The position numbers and the translations under genes are program-made. DNA of 64,000 nt from Trinickia mobilis (GTDB taxonomy: Bacteria; Pseudomonadota; Gammaproteobacteria; Burkholderiales; Burkholderiaceae), in NCBI RefSeq assembly GCF_017315705.1, contig NZ_JAFLRF010000007.1:126178-190177 (forward strand), read 5' to 3'. Positions 1 through 8,936 of the stretch are shown here, one piece after another. The notes under the pieces are model-generated. The model saw only the letters and a program-made list of their open reading frames with translations. It made no database searches and was not told the DNA's origin. The stretch's first letter is position 1, and the number at the start of each line of letters is the position of its first letter.

Positions 1-408
1 CAGCGCGCTCGCGTCGAGTCCCTTCAGAAGCGCCACGCGCCGCGTCAGGCTTTCGTTGAAATCCGCGATCTCGCCGCGCATCGAGGCCTCGGTGATCGCG
101 GCGACTTCGGCTTTCAGCCCGCAGAAATCGGCGATCTCGTCGATGCACTCGATCGTGATGAGCGTCGAATCCATGTCCATCGCGACGAGCCCGAAATCGT
201 GCAGCGTCTTGCCCGGTTCGACGAACGCGTAGTCGAGCGCATGCGCGCCGCAATAGACTTCGAGGTCCGCGCGCTGGGCCGGGTCGGCGCCTTCGATGCG
301 AAGCGCGAAGGCGTCGATGGGCGCGGAGCCGGTGCCGCGCGACAGCGCGACGAGCGGTTTGACGTGGGCAGCGGCCAAGGGCGCGGGGCTTTGGATGACG
401 AGATTCAT
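1..408 (-). CDS. serB: Phosphoserine phosphatase SerB, N-terminal part (cut by left edge)
   Basis: This HAD-superfamily enzyme hydrolyses L-phosphoserine to serine, the last step of serine biosynthesis, in the cytoplasm. Only the first 136 codons lie in the window and the gene runs off the left edge. After an N-terminal ACT-like stretch (about residues 1-70) comes HAD motif I, DMDSTLI, at residues 78-84, with the nucleophile Asp78 and the second acidic Asp80. The following segment (ECIDEIADFCGLK) is the typical SerB cap region. The start ATG at 408 gives the usual N-terminus MNLVIQSPAP. It is divergent from the P450 gene with 84 bases between them. The identification rests on motif I plus the characteristic sequence after it. 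Confidence 0.92.
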   Translation of the reverse strand, partial: MNLVIQSPAPLAAAHVKPLVALSRGTGSAPIDAFALRIEGADPAQRADLEVYCGAHALDYAFVEPGKTLHDFGLVAMDMDSTLITIECIDEIADFCGLKAEVAAITEASMRGEIADFNESLTRRVALLKGLDASAL

Positions 409-492
409 GGAAGGCGCGTGGGAGCGAAGGGCGCGAGCGGCGCGTGGAAAATCCGGCTATTGTAGCGGGTCGGTGTATGACGGAGACCGCCG

Positions 493-1737
493 ATGTGTCC
501 CGAGCCCCAAGCACAGCTGTCCGAGCGCAGCCGCGAACTGGCGCGCGCTTTCGATTTGCGGCATCTGAATGCGGCGTTCTACGCCGACCCGTATCCCGTC
601 TACGATGCACTGCGCACCTTCGAGCCCATCAAGCGCATGCCCGACGGCTCGCTCTTCCTGACACGCTACCGGGATGTGCAGGCGGTTTACCGCGACCCGA
701 GGACGTTCAGCTCCGACAAGACCGTCGAATTCAAGCCGAAGTACGGCGACTCGCCGCTGTACGAGCATCACACGACGAGCCTCGTCTTCAACGACCCGCC
801 ACTGCATACGCGCGTGCGAAAGCGAATTGCGGGCGCGCTGACCGCGCGCGCCATCGCGGCGATGGAGCCGGACCTCGTGCGGCTCGTCGACGGCTTGCTG
901 GACCGGGCGGCCGAGCGCGGCGCCTTCGATCTGATCTCGGACTTCGCCGCGGCGATTCCCGTCGAGATCATCGGCAATCTGCTCGCCGTGCCGCACGACG
1001 AACGCGCTCCGCTGCGCGACTGGTCGCTCGCGATCCTCGGCGCGCTCGAACCGGCGCCTAGCGCCGCGCAGCTCGAACGCGGCAACCGCGCGGTGACGGA
1101 GTTCGTCGATTATTTGGAGGGCTTGGTGGCGCGCCGCCGCCGCTCGCCCGGCGACCCGCAGCACGATGTGCTCACCCGGCTCATCGCCGGCGAGGCGGAC
1201 GGGGAGCGCTTGTCGGAGACGGAGCTGCTGCAGAACTGCATCTTCATCCTGAACGCCGGGCACGAGACGACCACCAACCTGATCGGCAACGGTCTCGTGA
1301 CGCTTGCGCAATGGCCCGGCGAACGTGCGTTGCTGTTGCGGGAGCCTGGGCTGATCGAATCGGCGGTCGAAGAATGCCTGCGCTTCGAGAGTTCGAACCA
1401 GCTCGGCAACCGGATCGCCACTGCGGATGCCGAAATCGGCGGCGTCGCGATCGCGCGCGGCACGCTGATCACGTTGTGCATCGGTGCGGCGAATCACGAT
1501 CCCGCGCAGTTCGAGGCGCCTGAGCATTTCTCGATTCGCCGCGCGCCGAATCGGCATCTCGCGTTCGGGTTCGGCATCCATCAATGCGCGGGGCTGTCGC
1601 TCGCGAGGCTCGAGGCGCGCGTTGCGATCGGGCGGTGCGTCGAACGATTTCCTGACTACCGGCTCGCGGGCGAGCCGGTACGAGGCGGACGCGCGCGCTT
1701 TCGCGGGTACGCGTCGGTGCCGTGCGAGGTGCGTTGA
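493..1737 (+). CDS. Cytochrome P450 (bacterial class I type)
   Basis: A 414-residue soluble cytochrome P450 monooxygenase of the usual bacterial length. Visible motifs are the I-helix oxygen-activation motif AGHETT (residues 255-260), the K-helix ExxR pair Glu294/Arg297, and the heme loop FGFGIHQCAG with the thiolate ligand Cys365. No redox partner is encoded next door, so ferredoxin and reductase must come from elsewhere. A Shine-Dalgarno GGAG lies 7 bases before the ATG at 493, which sets the start. The substrate cannot be read from sequence. The gene is convergent with the LysR gene downstream. Confidence 0.93.
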   Translation: MCPEPQAQLSERSRELARAFDLRHLNAAFYADPYPVYDALRTFEPIKRMPDGSLFLTRYRDVQAVYRDPRTFSSDKTVEFKPKYGDSPLYEHHTTSLVFNDPPLHTRVRKRIAGALTARAIAAMEPDLVRLVDGLLDRAAERGAFDLISDFAAAIPVEIIGNLLAVPHDERAPLRDWSLAILGALEPAPSAAQLERGNRAVTEFVDYLEGLVARRRRSPGDPQHDVLTRLIAGEADGERLSETELLQNCIFILNAGHETTTNLIGNGLVTLAQWPGERALLLREPGLIESAVEECLRFESSNQLGNRIATADAEIGGVAIARGTLITLCIGAANHDPAQFEAPEHFSIRRAPNRHLAFGFGIHQCAGLSLARLEARVAIGRCVERFPDYRLAGEPVRGGRARFRGYASVPCEVR

Positions 1738-1767
1738 CGGCGTCTTCGCGCGTCTGCGCATGAATCG

Positions 1768-2730
1768 CTACGCCGCTGCGCCCGTGCTCTGCGAATCCCA
1801 ATAGGGCGGATCGCCGAAATGCGCGGCGAGGAAGTCGATCAACGCGGTGGTTTTCGTCGGCACGAATGCGCGCGTCGGGTAGACCGCCCAGATCGCCACC
1901 GTTTCCGCGAGCGGGTAGGCCTCGAGCACGGGCACGAGCTTGCCGCTCGCGAGATAGCTGCCCACGTCCCACGTCGATTTGATCGCGAGGCCGAAGCCGG
2001 CGAGGAGGGCGTCGCGAATCACCTCGCCGTTATCGGTGGCGAGCCGCCCGCCGACACGCACGCTAACCGGCCCCGCAGGCGTGACGAACGACCAGTCGCG
2101 CTGGCCCGACAGCACGATGCACTCGTGGCGTGCGAGTTCCTCCGGATGATGCGGCACGCCGTGCGCCTCCAGATAAGCGGGCGCGCAGCAGATCACGCGC
2201 CGGTTCGCGGCGAGCTTGCGCGCGACGAGCGACGAATCCTTCAGCGCGCCGATCCGGATCGCGACGTCGACGCCTTCGTCGACGAGGTCGACGATCCGAT
2301 CCGACATCCGCAACTCGACCGACACGCCCGGGTAGCGCCGCAGGAATTCAGGAATGACCGGCGAGATGTGCTGGCGTCCGAACGACGACGTCATCGAGAC
2401 GCGCAGGCGCCCTTGCGGCTCGTCGCGCGCGCGGCCGACCGACGCGCGCGCGGCGTCCGCCGCGTCGAGAAGGGCCTGCGCGTGCTTGATGAATGCCTCA
2501 CCTTCTTGCGTGAGGCTCACGCGCCGCGTGGTTCGATGCAACAGGCGCGCGCCGAGCAGCCGTTCGAGATTGGCGAGCCGGGCGCTCGCGACCGCCGCCG
2601 ACAGTTCGAATTCCCGTCCCGCTGCGGACACGTTGGCGAGCAAAGCCGCGCGCAGGAAAAGCCCGACGTCGAGCAAATCGAGGCGGCTGCCGGCGCCGGC
2701 CGGGCCGGCCGGAAGCGAGGGCGTTTCCAT
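1768..2730 (-). CDS. LysR-family transcriptional regulator
   Basis: LysR-type regulator of about 320 residues. The N-terminal winged helix-turn-helix (roughly residues 20-80, with SAAVASARLANLERLLG and the typical LLHRTTRRVSLTQEG turn) is followed by a periplasmic-binding-protein-like effector domain. It belongs to the LTTR branch common in Burkholderia next to oxidoreductase genes. I place the start at ATG 2730 (METPSLP). An upstream ATG at 2745 is possible but lies inside the inverted repeat 2735-2758 that looks like the operator. The gene is divergent from the dehydrogenase at 2945, its likely target. Confidence 0.88.
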   Translation of the reverse strand: METPSLPAGPAGAGSRLDLLDVGLFLRAALLANVSAAGREFELSAAVASARLANLERLLGARLLHRTTRRVSLTQEGEAFIKHAQALLDAADAARASVGRARDEPQGRLRVSMTSSFGRQHISPVIPEFLRRYPGVSVELRMSDRIVDLVDEGVDVAIRIGALKDSSLVARKLAANRRVICCAPAYLEAHGVPHHPEELARHECIVLSGQRDWSFVTPAGPVSVRVGGRLATDNGEVIRDALLAGFGLAIKSTWDVGSYLASGKLVPVLEAYPLAETVAIWAVYPTRAFVPTKTTALIDFLAAHFGDPPYWDSQSTGAAA

Positions 2731-2734
2731 TATT

Positions 2735-2758
2735 CTGAAATCCAAGAAAATGTTTCAG
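2735..2758. promoter_or_regulatory. Inverted repeat, candidate LysR operator
   Basis: Perfect 6-bp arms CTGAAA (2735-2740) and TTTCAG (2753-2758) separated by 12 bases, in the divergent region between the LysR gene and the quinone-reductase-like gene. Position and symmetry fit autoregulation plus control of the neighbour; binding is inferred. Confidence 0.4.
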
Positions 2759-2894
2759 TGATTATGATGGTTTTCTCGGATGGCGGATCGCCCTACGATG
2801 CGGTCGATCCAACTCGCCACGCACGGCAACGAAGCGCCGCAGGGCGTTGTCCAAGTCCAGTCCTTAATCGATTGAAAACCCACCAGGAGCCCTC

Positions 2895-2948
2895 ATGAAC
2901 CATTCCCACGCTCGCTATCGTTCGCTGCCAGACAGGAGGCATCCATGA
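2895..2948 (+). CDS. Repeat-derived leader ORF, 17 codons, coupled to the next gene
   Basis: Short ORF MNHSHARYRSLPDRRHP with a Shine-Dalgarno (CAGGAG, 2884-2889) before its ATG. Its TGA stop overlaps the ATG of the dehydrogenase at 2945 (ATGA), the classic layout for translational coupling. The codons for HARYRSLP are one copy of the start-codon-proximal repeat (core 2905-2929). The dehydrogenase's own AGGAGG lies inside this ORF. Whether the peptide is made is unknown. Confidence 0.45.
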   Translation: MNHSHARYRSLPDRRHP

Positions 2949-3961
2949 AAGCCGTAGGTCTTTTCCGCTATCTGCCGATCGACCATCCGGAAGCCCTCAT
3001 CGACGTCGAGATCGACAAACCGCAGCCGAGCGGGCGCGATCTGCTCGTCAAAATCGAAGCGATCTCGGTCAATCCGGTGGACTACAAGGTGCGCGCGCCG
3101 AAGGACACCGTCGAAGCCGCGCCGCGCGTGCTCGGCTGGGATGCCGCGGGCATCGTCGAGGCAGTCGGCCCGGACGTCACGCTGTTCAAGCCCGGCGATC
3201 CCGTGTTCTACGCGGGCAGCATCACGCGGCCGGGAGCGAACAGCGAATACCACCTGGTCGACGAGCGCATCGTCGGCCGCAAGCCGGCGTCGCTCGACTT
3301 CGCGCAAGCCGCCGCGCTGCCGCTTACCGCGATCACCGCGTGGGAAGCGCTGTTCGACCGGCTGCGCGTGTCGCCGCAGGGCGCGGACGCGGGCAAGTCG
3401 GTGCTGATCGTCGGCGGCGCAGGCGGCGTCGGCTCGATCGGCATCCAGCTCGCCAAACAGCTTGCGAAGCTGACCGTGATCGCGACGGCCTCCCGCCCCG
3501 AATCGGCGAAATGGGCGCGCGAGCTGGGCGCCGACCACATCGTCGATCACTTCGGCGATGTCCCCGCGCAACTGAAGAACGCGGGCTTTGCCGAGGTCGA
3601 CTACGTCCTGATCTTCAACGACACCGACAAGCACTTCCCCGCGGCGGCGCAAGCGGTCCGTGCGCAGGGCGGCATCTGCACGATCGTCGAGAACGCGAAA
3701 CCGCTCGCAGTGGAGCTGCTTAAAACGAAGAGCGCGGCGTTTCACTGGGAATTCATGTTCACGCGCGCGATGTTCGGCACGCCGGACATGATCGAGCAGC
3801 ACAAGCTGCTCACGGAAGTCGCTCGGCTTGTCGATGCGGGCACGCTGCGCACGACGGTCGGCCGGAATCTCGGCCCGATCAACGCGGAAAATGTGCGGCG
3901 CGCGCATCAAATGCTCGAGGCAGGGCGCGCGATCGGCAAGCTGGTGCTGAGCGGATTTTGA
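2945..3961 (+). CDS. Zinc-type alcohol dehydrogenase-like protein / NADPH:quinone reductase (MDR family)
   Basis: Medium-chain dehydrogenase/reductase of 338 residues. The GroES-like N-terminal domain (about 1-125) has the sequence VNPVDYKVR and GWDAAGIVEAVG; the Rossmann domain starts at LIVGGAGGVGSIGIQLAK (about 156-173), a GxGxxG-type NADPH site. Catalytic zinc ligands are not obvious, so despite the usual family name it is probably a zinc-free quinone oxidoreductase. AGGAGG lies 7 bases before ATG 2945. It is divergent from the LysR gene and preceded by a coupled leader ORF made from a repeat. A long intergenic repeat follows directly after its stop. The physiological substrate is not known. 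Confidence 0.88.
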   Translation: MKAVGLFRYLPIDHPEALIDVEIDKPQPSGRDLLVKIEAISVNPVDYKVRAPKDTVEAAPRVLGWDAAGIVEAVGPDVTLFKPGDPVFYAGSITRPGANSEYHLVDERIVGRKPASLDFAQAAALPLTAITAWEALFDRLRVSPQGADAGKSVLIVGGAGGVGSIGIQLAKQLAKLTVIATASRPESAKWARELGADHIVDHFGDVPAQLKNAGFAEVDYVLIFNDTDKHFPAAAQAVRAQGGICTIVENAKPLAVELLKTKSAAFHWEFMFTRAMFGTPDMIEQHKLLTEVARLVDAGTLRTTVGRNLGPINAENVRRAHQMLEAGRAIGKLVLSGF

Positions 3962-3962
3962 A

Positions 3963-4068
3963 TGCCCCCAGACCTGTCGCTGCGCGCCAGGCCCCCCGAG
4001 GGGGTCAATCCCCCAGGGGGACTTCCTGCGGGGCGGAAAACTTGGGGCGGCCCAGCGTTTTCTTGAGG
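3963..4068 (+). repeat. Dispersed intergenic repeat, type II (post-stop), copy 1
   Basis: About 105 bases starting immediately after the dehydrogenase stop. They match 62050-62155 nearly base for base: GCCCCCAGACCTG, then two nested C/G-run hairpins (GCCCCCCGAGGGGG and CCCCCAGGGGG), then ACTTCCTGCGGGGCGG, AAAACTTGGGGCGGCCC and a TTTCTTGA end. The core 4009-4036 recurs at 18722-18748, 46399-46426 (inverted) and 62095-62122. Its strong hairpins and place after stops suggest transcription termination or mRNA 3' end protection, which is inference. Confidence 0.85.
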
Positions 4069-4142
4069 CGAACGCAAGCGGGGTAACACCCGATCGTCGG
4101 CCGGCGCCTTGCGGCCCGGTTGGCGTTAGACTGGAAGCGCAC

Positions 4143-4340
4143 ATGTACCGCCCCCACGCTCACTTACGTTCGCTGTCGACCGGAGTTAGCGCTTTAGCGC
4201 TTACTCCGGTCCCATGCAAAGCGCCCCCCGAGGGGGCCGATGCCTCCCTTGGGGCGGCCCCGCGGGAGGCAGCATGCATCCGGCCCGCACGGCCCGCATC
4301 GCGCATCGTGCGGCCGCACTACGAGGAGGTCACAGCATGA
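4143..4340 (+). CDS. Repeat-derived leader ORF, 65 codons, coupled to the next gene
   Basis: An ORF beginning MYRPHAHLRSLSTGVSALAL and ending in a TGA (4338-4340) that overlaps the ATG of the secreted-protein gene at 4337 as ATGA. GGAAG precedes its ATG by about 6 bases. It is built wholly from repeat modules: the HAHLRSL element (core 4153-4175), the 34-base hairpin 4178-4211 and a C/G-run segment related to the type II repeat. The same frame and the same ATGA junction occur at 2895-2948, so coupling may be shared. It may equally be an untranslated repeat. Confidence 0.35.
   Translation: MYRPHAHLRSLSTGVSALALTPVPCKAPPEGADASLGAAPREAACIRPARPASRIVRPHYEEVTA
4178..4211. repeat. 34-base hairpin module, copy 1
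   Basis: 16-bp arms around a TT loop (GACCGGAGTTAGCGCT / AGCGCTTACTCCGGTC) with one T:T mismatch. A second module with the same arm and loop lengths and related sequence lies at 53272-53305. Both lie between genes, upstream of a start codon. Confidence 0.75.
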
Positions 4341-4909
4341 GCCGTCGCCGAAAACCCAACGCCCGCCCCGCTTCCCGTTCCGCGGCCGTTGCCGCTGCCG
4401 CGCTGGCGGCGGGCATGTTCGCCGCCGCCGCGCACGCGGCGCCCCCGATCACCGTCACGTCGCAAGTGCCGCCGGACGGGCCGATCCAATACACCGTCAA
4501 GGTCACGTCGAAGCAATTCGGCAACTCGCAGGAGACCCGCACGATCAGCTCCGGCCAGACCGACGACTTCAACTGGAAGACCGTGCCGCCGGGCGGCCCC
4601 GTCGCCGCGACCGATCTGTGCCCGAACTACGCGTCGCTGCCGCTCGACGCGAACGGCGCGATGATCCGGCAGACGCAGATCCGCTTGGCGCCCGTCGTCG
4701 CGCAAGACGGCACGGCGACGGTGCAAATGAGCTTCCAGGCCCAGACGCCGCACGGCACGGCCGCCGTCAAGGCAGGCGGAAAACAGATTCAATGCCCGAA
4801 GAGCGTATCGATCTCCCAGATCGTGCGCTTCACGATGCCGACCAACGGCAGCGTGAAGACGCTCACGCTCTCGGACGGCTCGCAGGTGGCGGTGTCCGCC
4901 AAGCGCTGA
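4337..4909 (+). CDS. Secreted protein of unknown function
   Basis: A 190-residue protein with a basic N-terminus (MSRRRKPNARPASR), an alanine-rich hydrophobic stretch and an AHA/A signal-peptidase site near residue 35, so it is probably exported. The mature part is about 155 residues, rich in Thr, Ser and Gln, with two cysteines (in TDLCPNY and KQIQCPKS) that could form a disulfide in the periplasm. It resembles a Burkholderia family of unknown function (possibly DUF6013; from memory, not verified). GAGGAGGT at 4322-4329 sets the start. Its ATG overlaps the stop of the leader ORF. It is convergent with fetB. Confidence 0.75.
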   Translation: MSRRRKPNARPASRSAAVAAAALAAGMFAAAAHAAPPITVTSQVPPDGPIQYTVKVTSKQFGNSQETRTISSGQTDDFNWKTVPPGGPVAATDLCPNYASLPLDANGAMIRQTQIRLAPVVAQDGTATVQMSFQAQTPHGTAAVKAGGKQIQCPKSVSISQIVRFTMPTNGSVKTLTLSDGSQVAVSAKR

Positions 4910-4927
4910 CGAGGAGGGCGCAGCGCG

Positions 4928-5737
4928 CTACCGCCGCGCGCTGCGCTCGACCAGCCGCGACGCCAGGAACCGGTGCTCCGGCGAAAAGAGCCGCCGGTAT
5001 GTGAGCAGCACGGCGCCCACCGTGCCGAGGGCCGATGCGGCCGCGATCAGGAACATGATCACGATCTGATAGCGCACGGCCTGGAGCGGCGATTGCCCGG
5101 CGAGCACCTGGCCGGTCATCATCCCCGGCAGGCTCACGACGCCGACCACGGCCATCTGGTTCAAAGTCGGAATCATCCCGGCACGCACGGCCTGGCGCGC
5201 GGGCCCCTGCGCCGCTTCCCAGCGTGTCGCGCCGAGCGCGAGCGCCATGTCGACGCGGTCGCGCCGCGCGGTCAATTCCTCCGTCATCCGCTCGATGCCG
5301 AGCGACACGCCTGTCAGCGTATTGCCGAGGACCATGCCGAGAATCGGAATCGCGTATTGCGGCTCGTACCACGGATGGATGCGGATCACGACGAAGAGCC
5401 CGACCGCGGCGACGAGCCAGGAGCTGACCCAGATCGACGTGAGGCTGTCCGCGAGCTGGCCGCGATAGGTGCGCGCGCCGCGCTGCGAGCCGGCGAGGCC
5501 CGCGATGAGCGTCATCAGCGCCATCAGCGGCAGCACGACGTACCAGCGCGCGTTCGCGAACACCCAGCTGAGCACGTAGCCGATTGCAAGGAGCTGCACG
5601 ACGGTTCGCACGGCGGCCCACGCGAGCTTGCGCCCGAGGTCCAGCGACAGCGCGACCGACACCGCCCCGTTCACGACGATCAAAAGCGCCGCGATCGCGA
5701 CATCCCAAAGACTCAGGTCTTGCAGCACGCTGTTCAT
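4928..5737 (-). CDS. fetB: ABC exporter permease, FetB family
   Basis: A 269-residue inner-membrane permease with about seven predicted hydrophobic segments, of the YbbM/FetB (UPF0014) family, which in Escherichia coli exports iron together with FetA. Diagnostic sequences include RTVVQLLAIGYVLSWVF, the ALALGATRWEAA loop typical of ABC permease coupling helices, and NQMAVVGVVSLPGMMTGQVLAG. The ATG at 5737 overlaps the fetA stop by 4 bases, so the pair is one translationally coupled operon. Metal specificity is inferred from the family. Confidence 0.88.
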   Translation of the reverse strand: MNSVLQDLSLWDVAIAALLIVVNGAVSVALSLDLGRKLAWAAVRTVVQLLAIGYVLSWVFANARWYVVLPLMALMTLIAGLAGSQRGARTYRGQLADSLTSIWVSSWLVAAVGLFVVIRIHPWYEPQYAIPILGMVLGNTLTGVSLGIERMTEELTARRDRVDMALALGATRWEAAQGPARQAVRAGMIPTLNQMAVVGVVSLPGMMTGQVLAGQSPLQAVRYQIVIMFLIAAASALGTVGAVLLTYRRLFSPEHRFLASRLVERSARR

Positions 5738-6426
5738 CGCACGGCCGCCGGGACCGCGCCGAGCGTGCCGGCGCGCATCGACAGGCTGCGCTCGCTCATG
5801 CGCTCGGCCTGCGCCGGATCGTGCGAGACCCAGAGGTAGGCGCGCATGTCGCGAGCGGCCTCGAACCAGCGCGTGACGAGCCGTTCGATTTCGAGCGACG
5901 CCTGCGGGTCGAGCGACGCCGTCGGCTCGTCGAGCAGCAGCACTTCGGGCTCGAGCTGCAGCACGCGGATCAGCGCGGCGATCTGCGCTTCGCCGCCCGA
6001 CAGTTCGCTCGCCTGCTTGTCGAGAAAATCGGCAGCGCGTCCGGCCTGCGTTGCCAGCGTCGCGGCCCGCTCGCGGTCGAAGTGCACGTCGCGGTAGGCG
6101 GCGAGCGTGTACGGATAGCGCAGATTGTCTTCGACCGTGCCGTCGAGCATCGCCGGCCGCTGGCGGATGTAGGCGACGCTGCGCCGGTAGCGCGGAATCG
6201 CCGCGCGCTCGATGCGCCGGCCGTGCCACGCGACATAGCCCGCCGCGAGCGGATCGAGCAGCGCGAGCGCGCGCAGGAATACGCTTTTGCCCGACCCGGA
6301 CGGGCCGTTGATCGCGATGCGCTCGCCGGCGCGCAGCGCGCAGTCGGTCGGCGTGAGCAGCGTCTGTCCGCGCTGCGGATCGCGCCGGACGATGCCGTGT
6401 GCTTCGACTAGAGCAGAAGGCGTCAT
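5734..6426 (-). CDS. fetA: ABC exporter ATPase, FetA family
   Basis: A 230-residue ABC ATPase with Walker A GPSGSGKS, signature LSGGEAQ, Walker B VLLLDEPT and the switch His in WVSHD. It is the expected partner of the FetB permease, with which it overlaps by 4 bases, and is predicted to power metal (iron) efflux across the inner membrane. The start is taken at ATG 6426 (MTPSALVEAHG), which fits ABC domain length; an in-frame extension to 6537 adds a low-complexity stretch and is unlikely. It is divergent from the AsmA gene. Confidence 0.87.
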   Translation of the reverse strand: MTPSALVEAHGIVRRDPQRGQTLLTPTDCALRAGERIAINGPSGSGKSVFLRALALLDPLAAGYVAWHGRRIERAAIPRYRRSVAYIRQRPAMLDGTVEDNLRYPYTLAAYRDVHFDRERAATLATQAGRAADFLDKQASELSGGEAQIAALIRVLQLEPEVLLLDEPTASLDPQASLEIERLVTRWFEAARDMRAYLWVSHDPAQAERMSERSLSMRAGTLGAVPAAVR

Positions 6427-6587
6427 GAGTGTGGGAAGGCTTGATGAACGGCAACGGGAGCCGCGGCCGCCACGGTGGTTTCGTTGCGGCAGTGCGTCAT
6501 AATAAGCGCCCTTGGCCGGGCACGTGTGCTGCGGCACTGCATATCAACCTGAATTGAGACGGGCGTCAATCGAGCCCCAACTCGCTC

Positions 6588-8936
6588 ATGTCTTCAGAAA
6601 ACAAAAAAGACGGTGCAAGCGCCGCGGTTGCCGCGCGAAGCCTTCCGCGCGCGCTCGGCAAGATCGCCGCGAGCCTGCTCGCGATCGTTGTCGTTCTCAT
6701 TGCTGCGACGGTGATTTTCGCGTTGACGTTCGACTGGAACCGCGCGCGGCCATGGGTCGACGACAAGGTCACGCAGGCGATCGGACGGCCGTTCGCGATC
6801 AACGGCGACTTGCGCATCGGCTGGCGGCGTCCGGCCGGCGAATCAGGCTGGCGCGCGTGGGTGCCTTGGCCGCGCTTCACCGCGCAGAACATCACCGTCG
6901 GCAATCCGGACTGGGCCAAGTCGCCGCACTTCGCGACGCTCGACGAGATCGGCTTCGAGGTGGAGGTGCTGCCGCTCCTCGCGCATACGATCGTGATTCC
7001 GTCGATCGATCTCGTGAACCCGGCGGTCGACGTCGAACGGCTTGCCGACGGTCGCAACAACTGGACGTTCAAGCTGGCGTCCTCCAGCGGGCCGAGCACC
7101 TGGACGCTGCAGTTGCGCGACCTCGCGTTCGCGAAGGGCAGCGTTTCCGTGTCGGACGCGCAGAGCAAGGTCGACCTGCAGATCGGCATCGATACGCTCG
7201 GGCAGGCCGTACCGCTTGGGGACGTGCTGAAGGCGCAGGAGGCGTCGGCGCGGACGGCGTCGGCGCAGACGGTCGGCCAGCGCGGCGCGCAGCAGTTGGC
7301 GGCGCAGGCGAGCGCTGTCGCGGCAGCATCGGGCACTGCCGCGAACGGACAGCCCGCGCTGACATACGCGCTCGGCTGGACCGCGAAGGGCAGCTACAAC
7401 GGCACGGCGATTTCCGGCTCCGGCAAGCTCGGCAGCGTGCTCGCGCTGCAAGACGCCGCCCGGCCGTTTCCCCTGCAAGCCGGCGTGAGGATCGGCGACA
7501 CCCATCTCGCGCTCGTCGGCACGCTGACCGACCCGGCGCACCTCGCCGCCCTCGACCTGCGGCTCTGGCTCGCGGGCGCGAGCCTCTCGCATCTGTATTC
7601 GATCACCGGCATCACGCTGCCGCAGACGCCCCCCTATGCGACCGACGGACGCCTCATCGGCCGTTTCAAGGCCGGCGGCAACGAATTCACTTACGAGAAC
7701 TTCACGGGGCGGGTCGGCGGCAGCGATATCAACGGCTCGATGACCTACACGGGACGCGAGCCGCGACCGTTGCTGCAGGGCGAATTGGTATCGAACGTCC
7801 TGCAGTTCTCGGATCTGGCTCCGATCATCGGTGCCGACAGCAGCGCGAGCAAGGCCAAGCGCGGCGACACCGCGAAGCAGCCCGCCGGCCGCGTGCTGCC
7901 CGTCGAGCCGTTCCAGACCGACCGCTGGAAGGCGATCGACGCCGACGTGAAGTTCACCGGCAAGCGCATCGTCAAGAACCCGGATCTGCCGATCAGCGAC
8001 CTCTATGCGCACGTCGTGATGCAGGACGGCGTGCTGTCGCTCGAGCCGCTCAACTTCGGCGTGGCGGGCGGCACGCTGTCGTCGACCCTTCATCTCGACG
8101 GCAGCGCGGCGCCCCTCAAAGGACGCTTTTCGACTTCCGCGCGTCACTTGAAGCTCAAGCAACTGTTCCCGAACGTGAACACGATGCAGTCGGCGCTCGG
8201 CGAGGTGAACGGCGACGCGGCGCTGTCGGCCACGGGCAACTCGCCGGCGGCGCTTGCCGCGACCTCCAACGGCGAGGTGAAGGCGGTCGTGACCCAGGGC
8301 ACGATCAGCCGGTTCCTGATGGAGGCCGCGGGGCTCAACGTCGCCAACGTCGTCTATGAGAAGCTGTTCGGCGGCCAGGACGTGAAGATCAACTGCGCGG
8401 CGGCCGATTTCGTCGCGACCAACGGCGTGCTCGATTCGCGCGTGTTCGCACTCGATACCGAAGACGCCGTGATCAATATCGACGGCCACGTCGATCTGCG
8501 CGACGAGTCGATCGATCTCGGCATTCATCCGCACACGAAGGGCCTGCGCGTCATCACGCTGCGCTCGCCGCTCTACGTGAAGGGCACGTTCAAGGACCCG
8601 CACGTCGGGGTAAGCGCGGGCGCGCTGGCGCTGCGCGCGGGCGCGATGGTGGGGCTCGGCCTCATCAACCCGCTCGCCGCGCTGATTCCGCTGATCGCTC
8701 CGAGCAACAACCAGCCGCTGCGGTGCGACGACTTGCTCGCGCAGATGAAGCCGGCGCCGAGCGCGCTGCCGCCCGGCAAGAAAGAGCAGGCGAGCAAGCC
8801 GCCGTTCGCCGGTTCCGGGGCGCATGCGGCGCCGCCCGCCGCGCGTGGCCCATCGGGCGGTGCGCACAAGGCGTCCGCGGCAGCAGGCGCAGGCACGCTG
8901 AGCCCCGCCGAAGCTGCCCAGTACAAGGGGAGCTGA
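6588..8936 (+). CDS. AsmA family protein
   Basis: A 782-residue AsmA-like protein. One N-terminal transmembrane helix (about residues 23-45, AASLLAIVVVLIAATVIFAL) anchors a large periplasmic region, followed by the AsmA motifs FDWNRARPWVDDKVTQAIGRPFAI and, near the end, the conserved LGIHPHTKGLRVITLRSPLY-type beta segment. The family is linked to outer-membrane biogenesis and lipid transport between membranes (YhdP/TamB-like). An Ala/Gln-rich insert is present at about residues 215-255 and an Ala/Pro/Gly-rich tail at the end. No clear Shine-Dalgarno precedes ATG 6588. It is monocistronic as far as can be seen. Confidence 0.88.
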   Translation: MSSENKKDGASAAVAARSLPRALGKIAASLLAIVVVLIAATVIFALTFDWNRARPWVDDKVTQAIGRPFAINGDLRIGWRRPAGESGWRAWVPWPRFTAQNITVGNPDWAKSPHFATLDEIGFEVEVLPLLAHTIVIPSIDLVNPAVDVERLADGRNNWTFKLASSSGPSTWTLQLRDLAFAKGSVSVSDAQSKVDLQIGIDTLGQAVPLGDVLKAQEASARTASAQTVGQRGAQQLAAQASAVAAASGTAANGQPALTYALGWTAKGSYNGTAISGSGKLGSVLALQDAARPFPLQAGVRIGDTHLALVGTLTDPAHLAALDLRLWLAGASLSHLYSITGITLPQTPPYATDGRLIGRFKAGGNEFTYENFTGRVGGSDINGSMTYTGREPRPLLQGELVSNVLQFSDLAPIIGADSSASKAKRGDTAKQPAGRVLPVEPFQTDRWKAIDADVKFTGKRIVKNPDLPISDLYAHVVMQDGVLSLEPLNFGVAGGTLSSTLHLDGSAAPLKGRFSTSARHLKLKQLFPNVNTMQSALGEVNGDAALSATGNSPAALAATSNGEVKAVVTQGTISRFLMEAAGLNVANVVYEKLFGGQDVKINCAAADFVATNGVLDSRVFALDTEDAVINIDGHVDLRDESIDLGIHPHTKGLRVITLRSPLYVKGTFKDPHVGVSAGALALRAGAMVGLGLINPLAALIPLIAPSNNQPLRCDDLLAQMKPAPSALPPGKKEQASKPPFAGSGAHAAPPAARGPSGGAHKASAAAGAGTLSPAEAAQYKGS

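Noticed and set aside
457-1761. A 434-codon reverse-strand frame opposite the P450 gene
   Set aside because: It is Arg/Ala-rich, has no recognisable domain and mirrors the P450 coding frame, which has all motifs.
3962-4340. Possible CRISPR-like or IS-end structure because of repeated C/G-rich blocks
   Set aside because: The blocks are not regularly spaced, there are no unique spacers, no transposase and no target-site duplications; they match a dispersed intergenic repeat.
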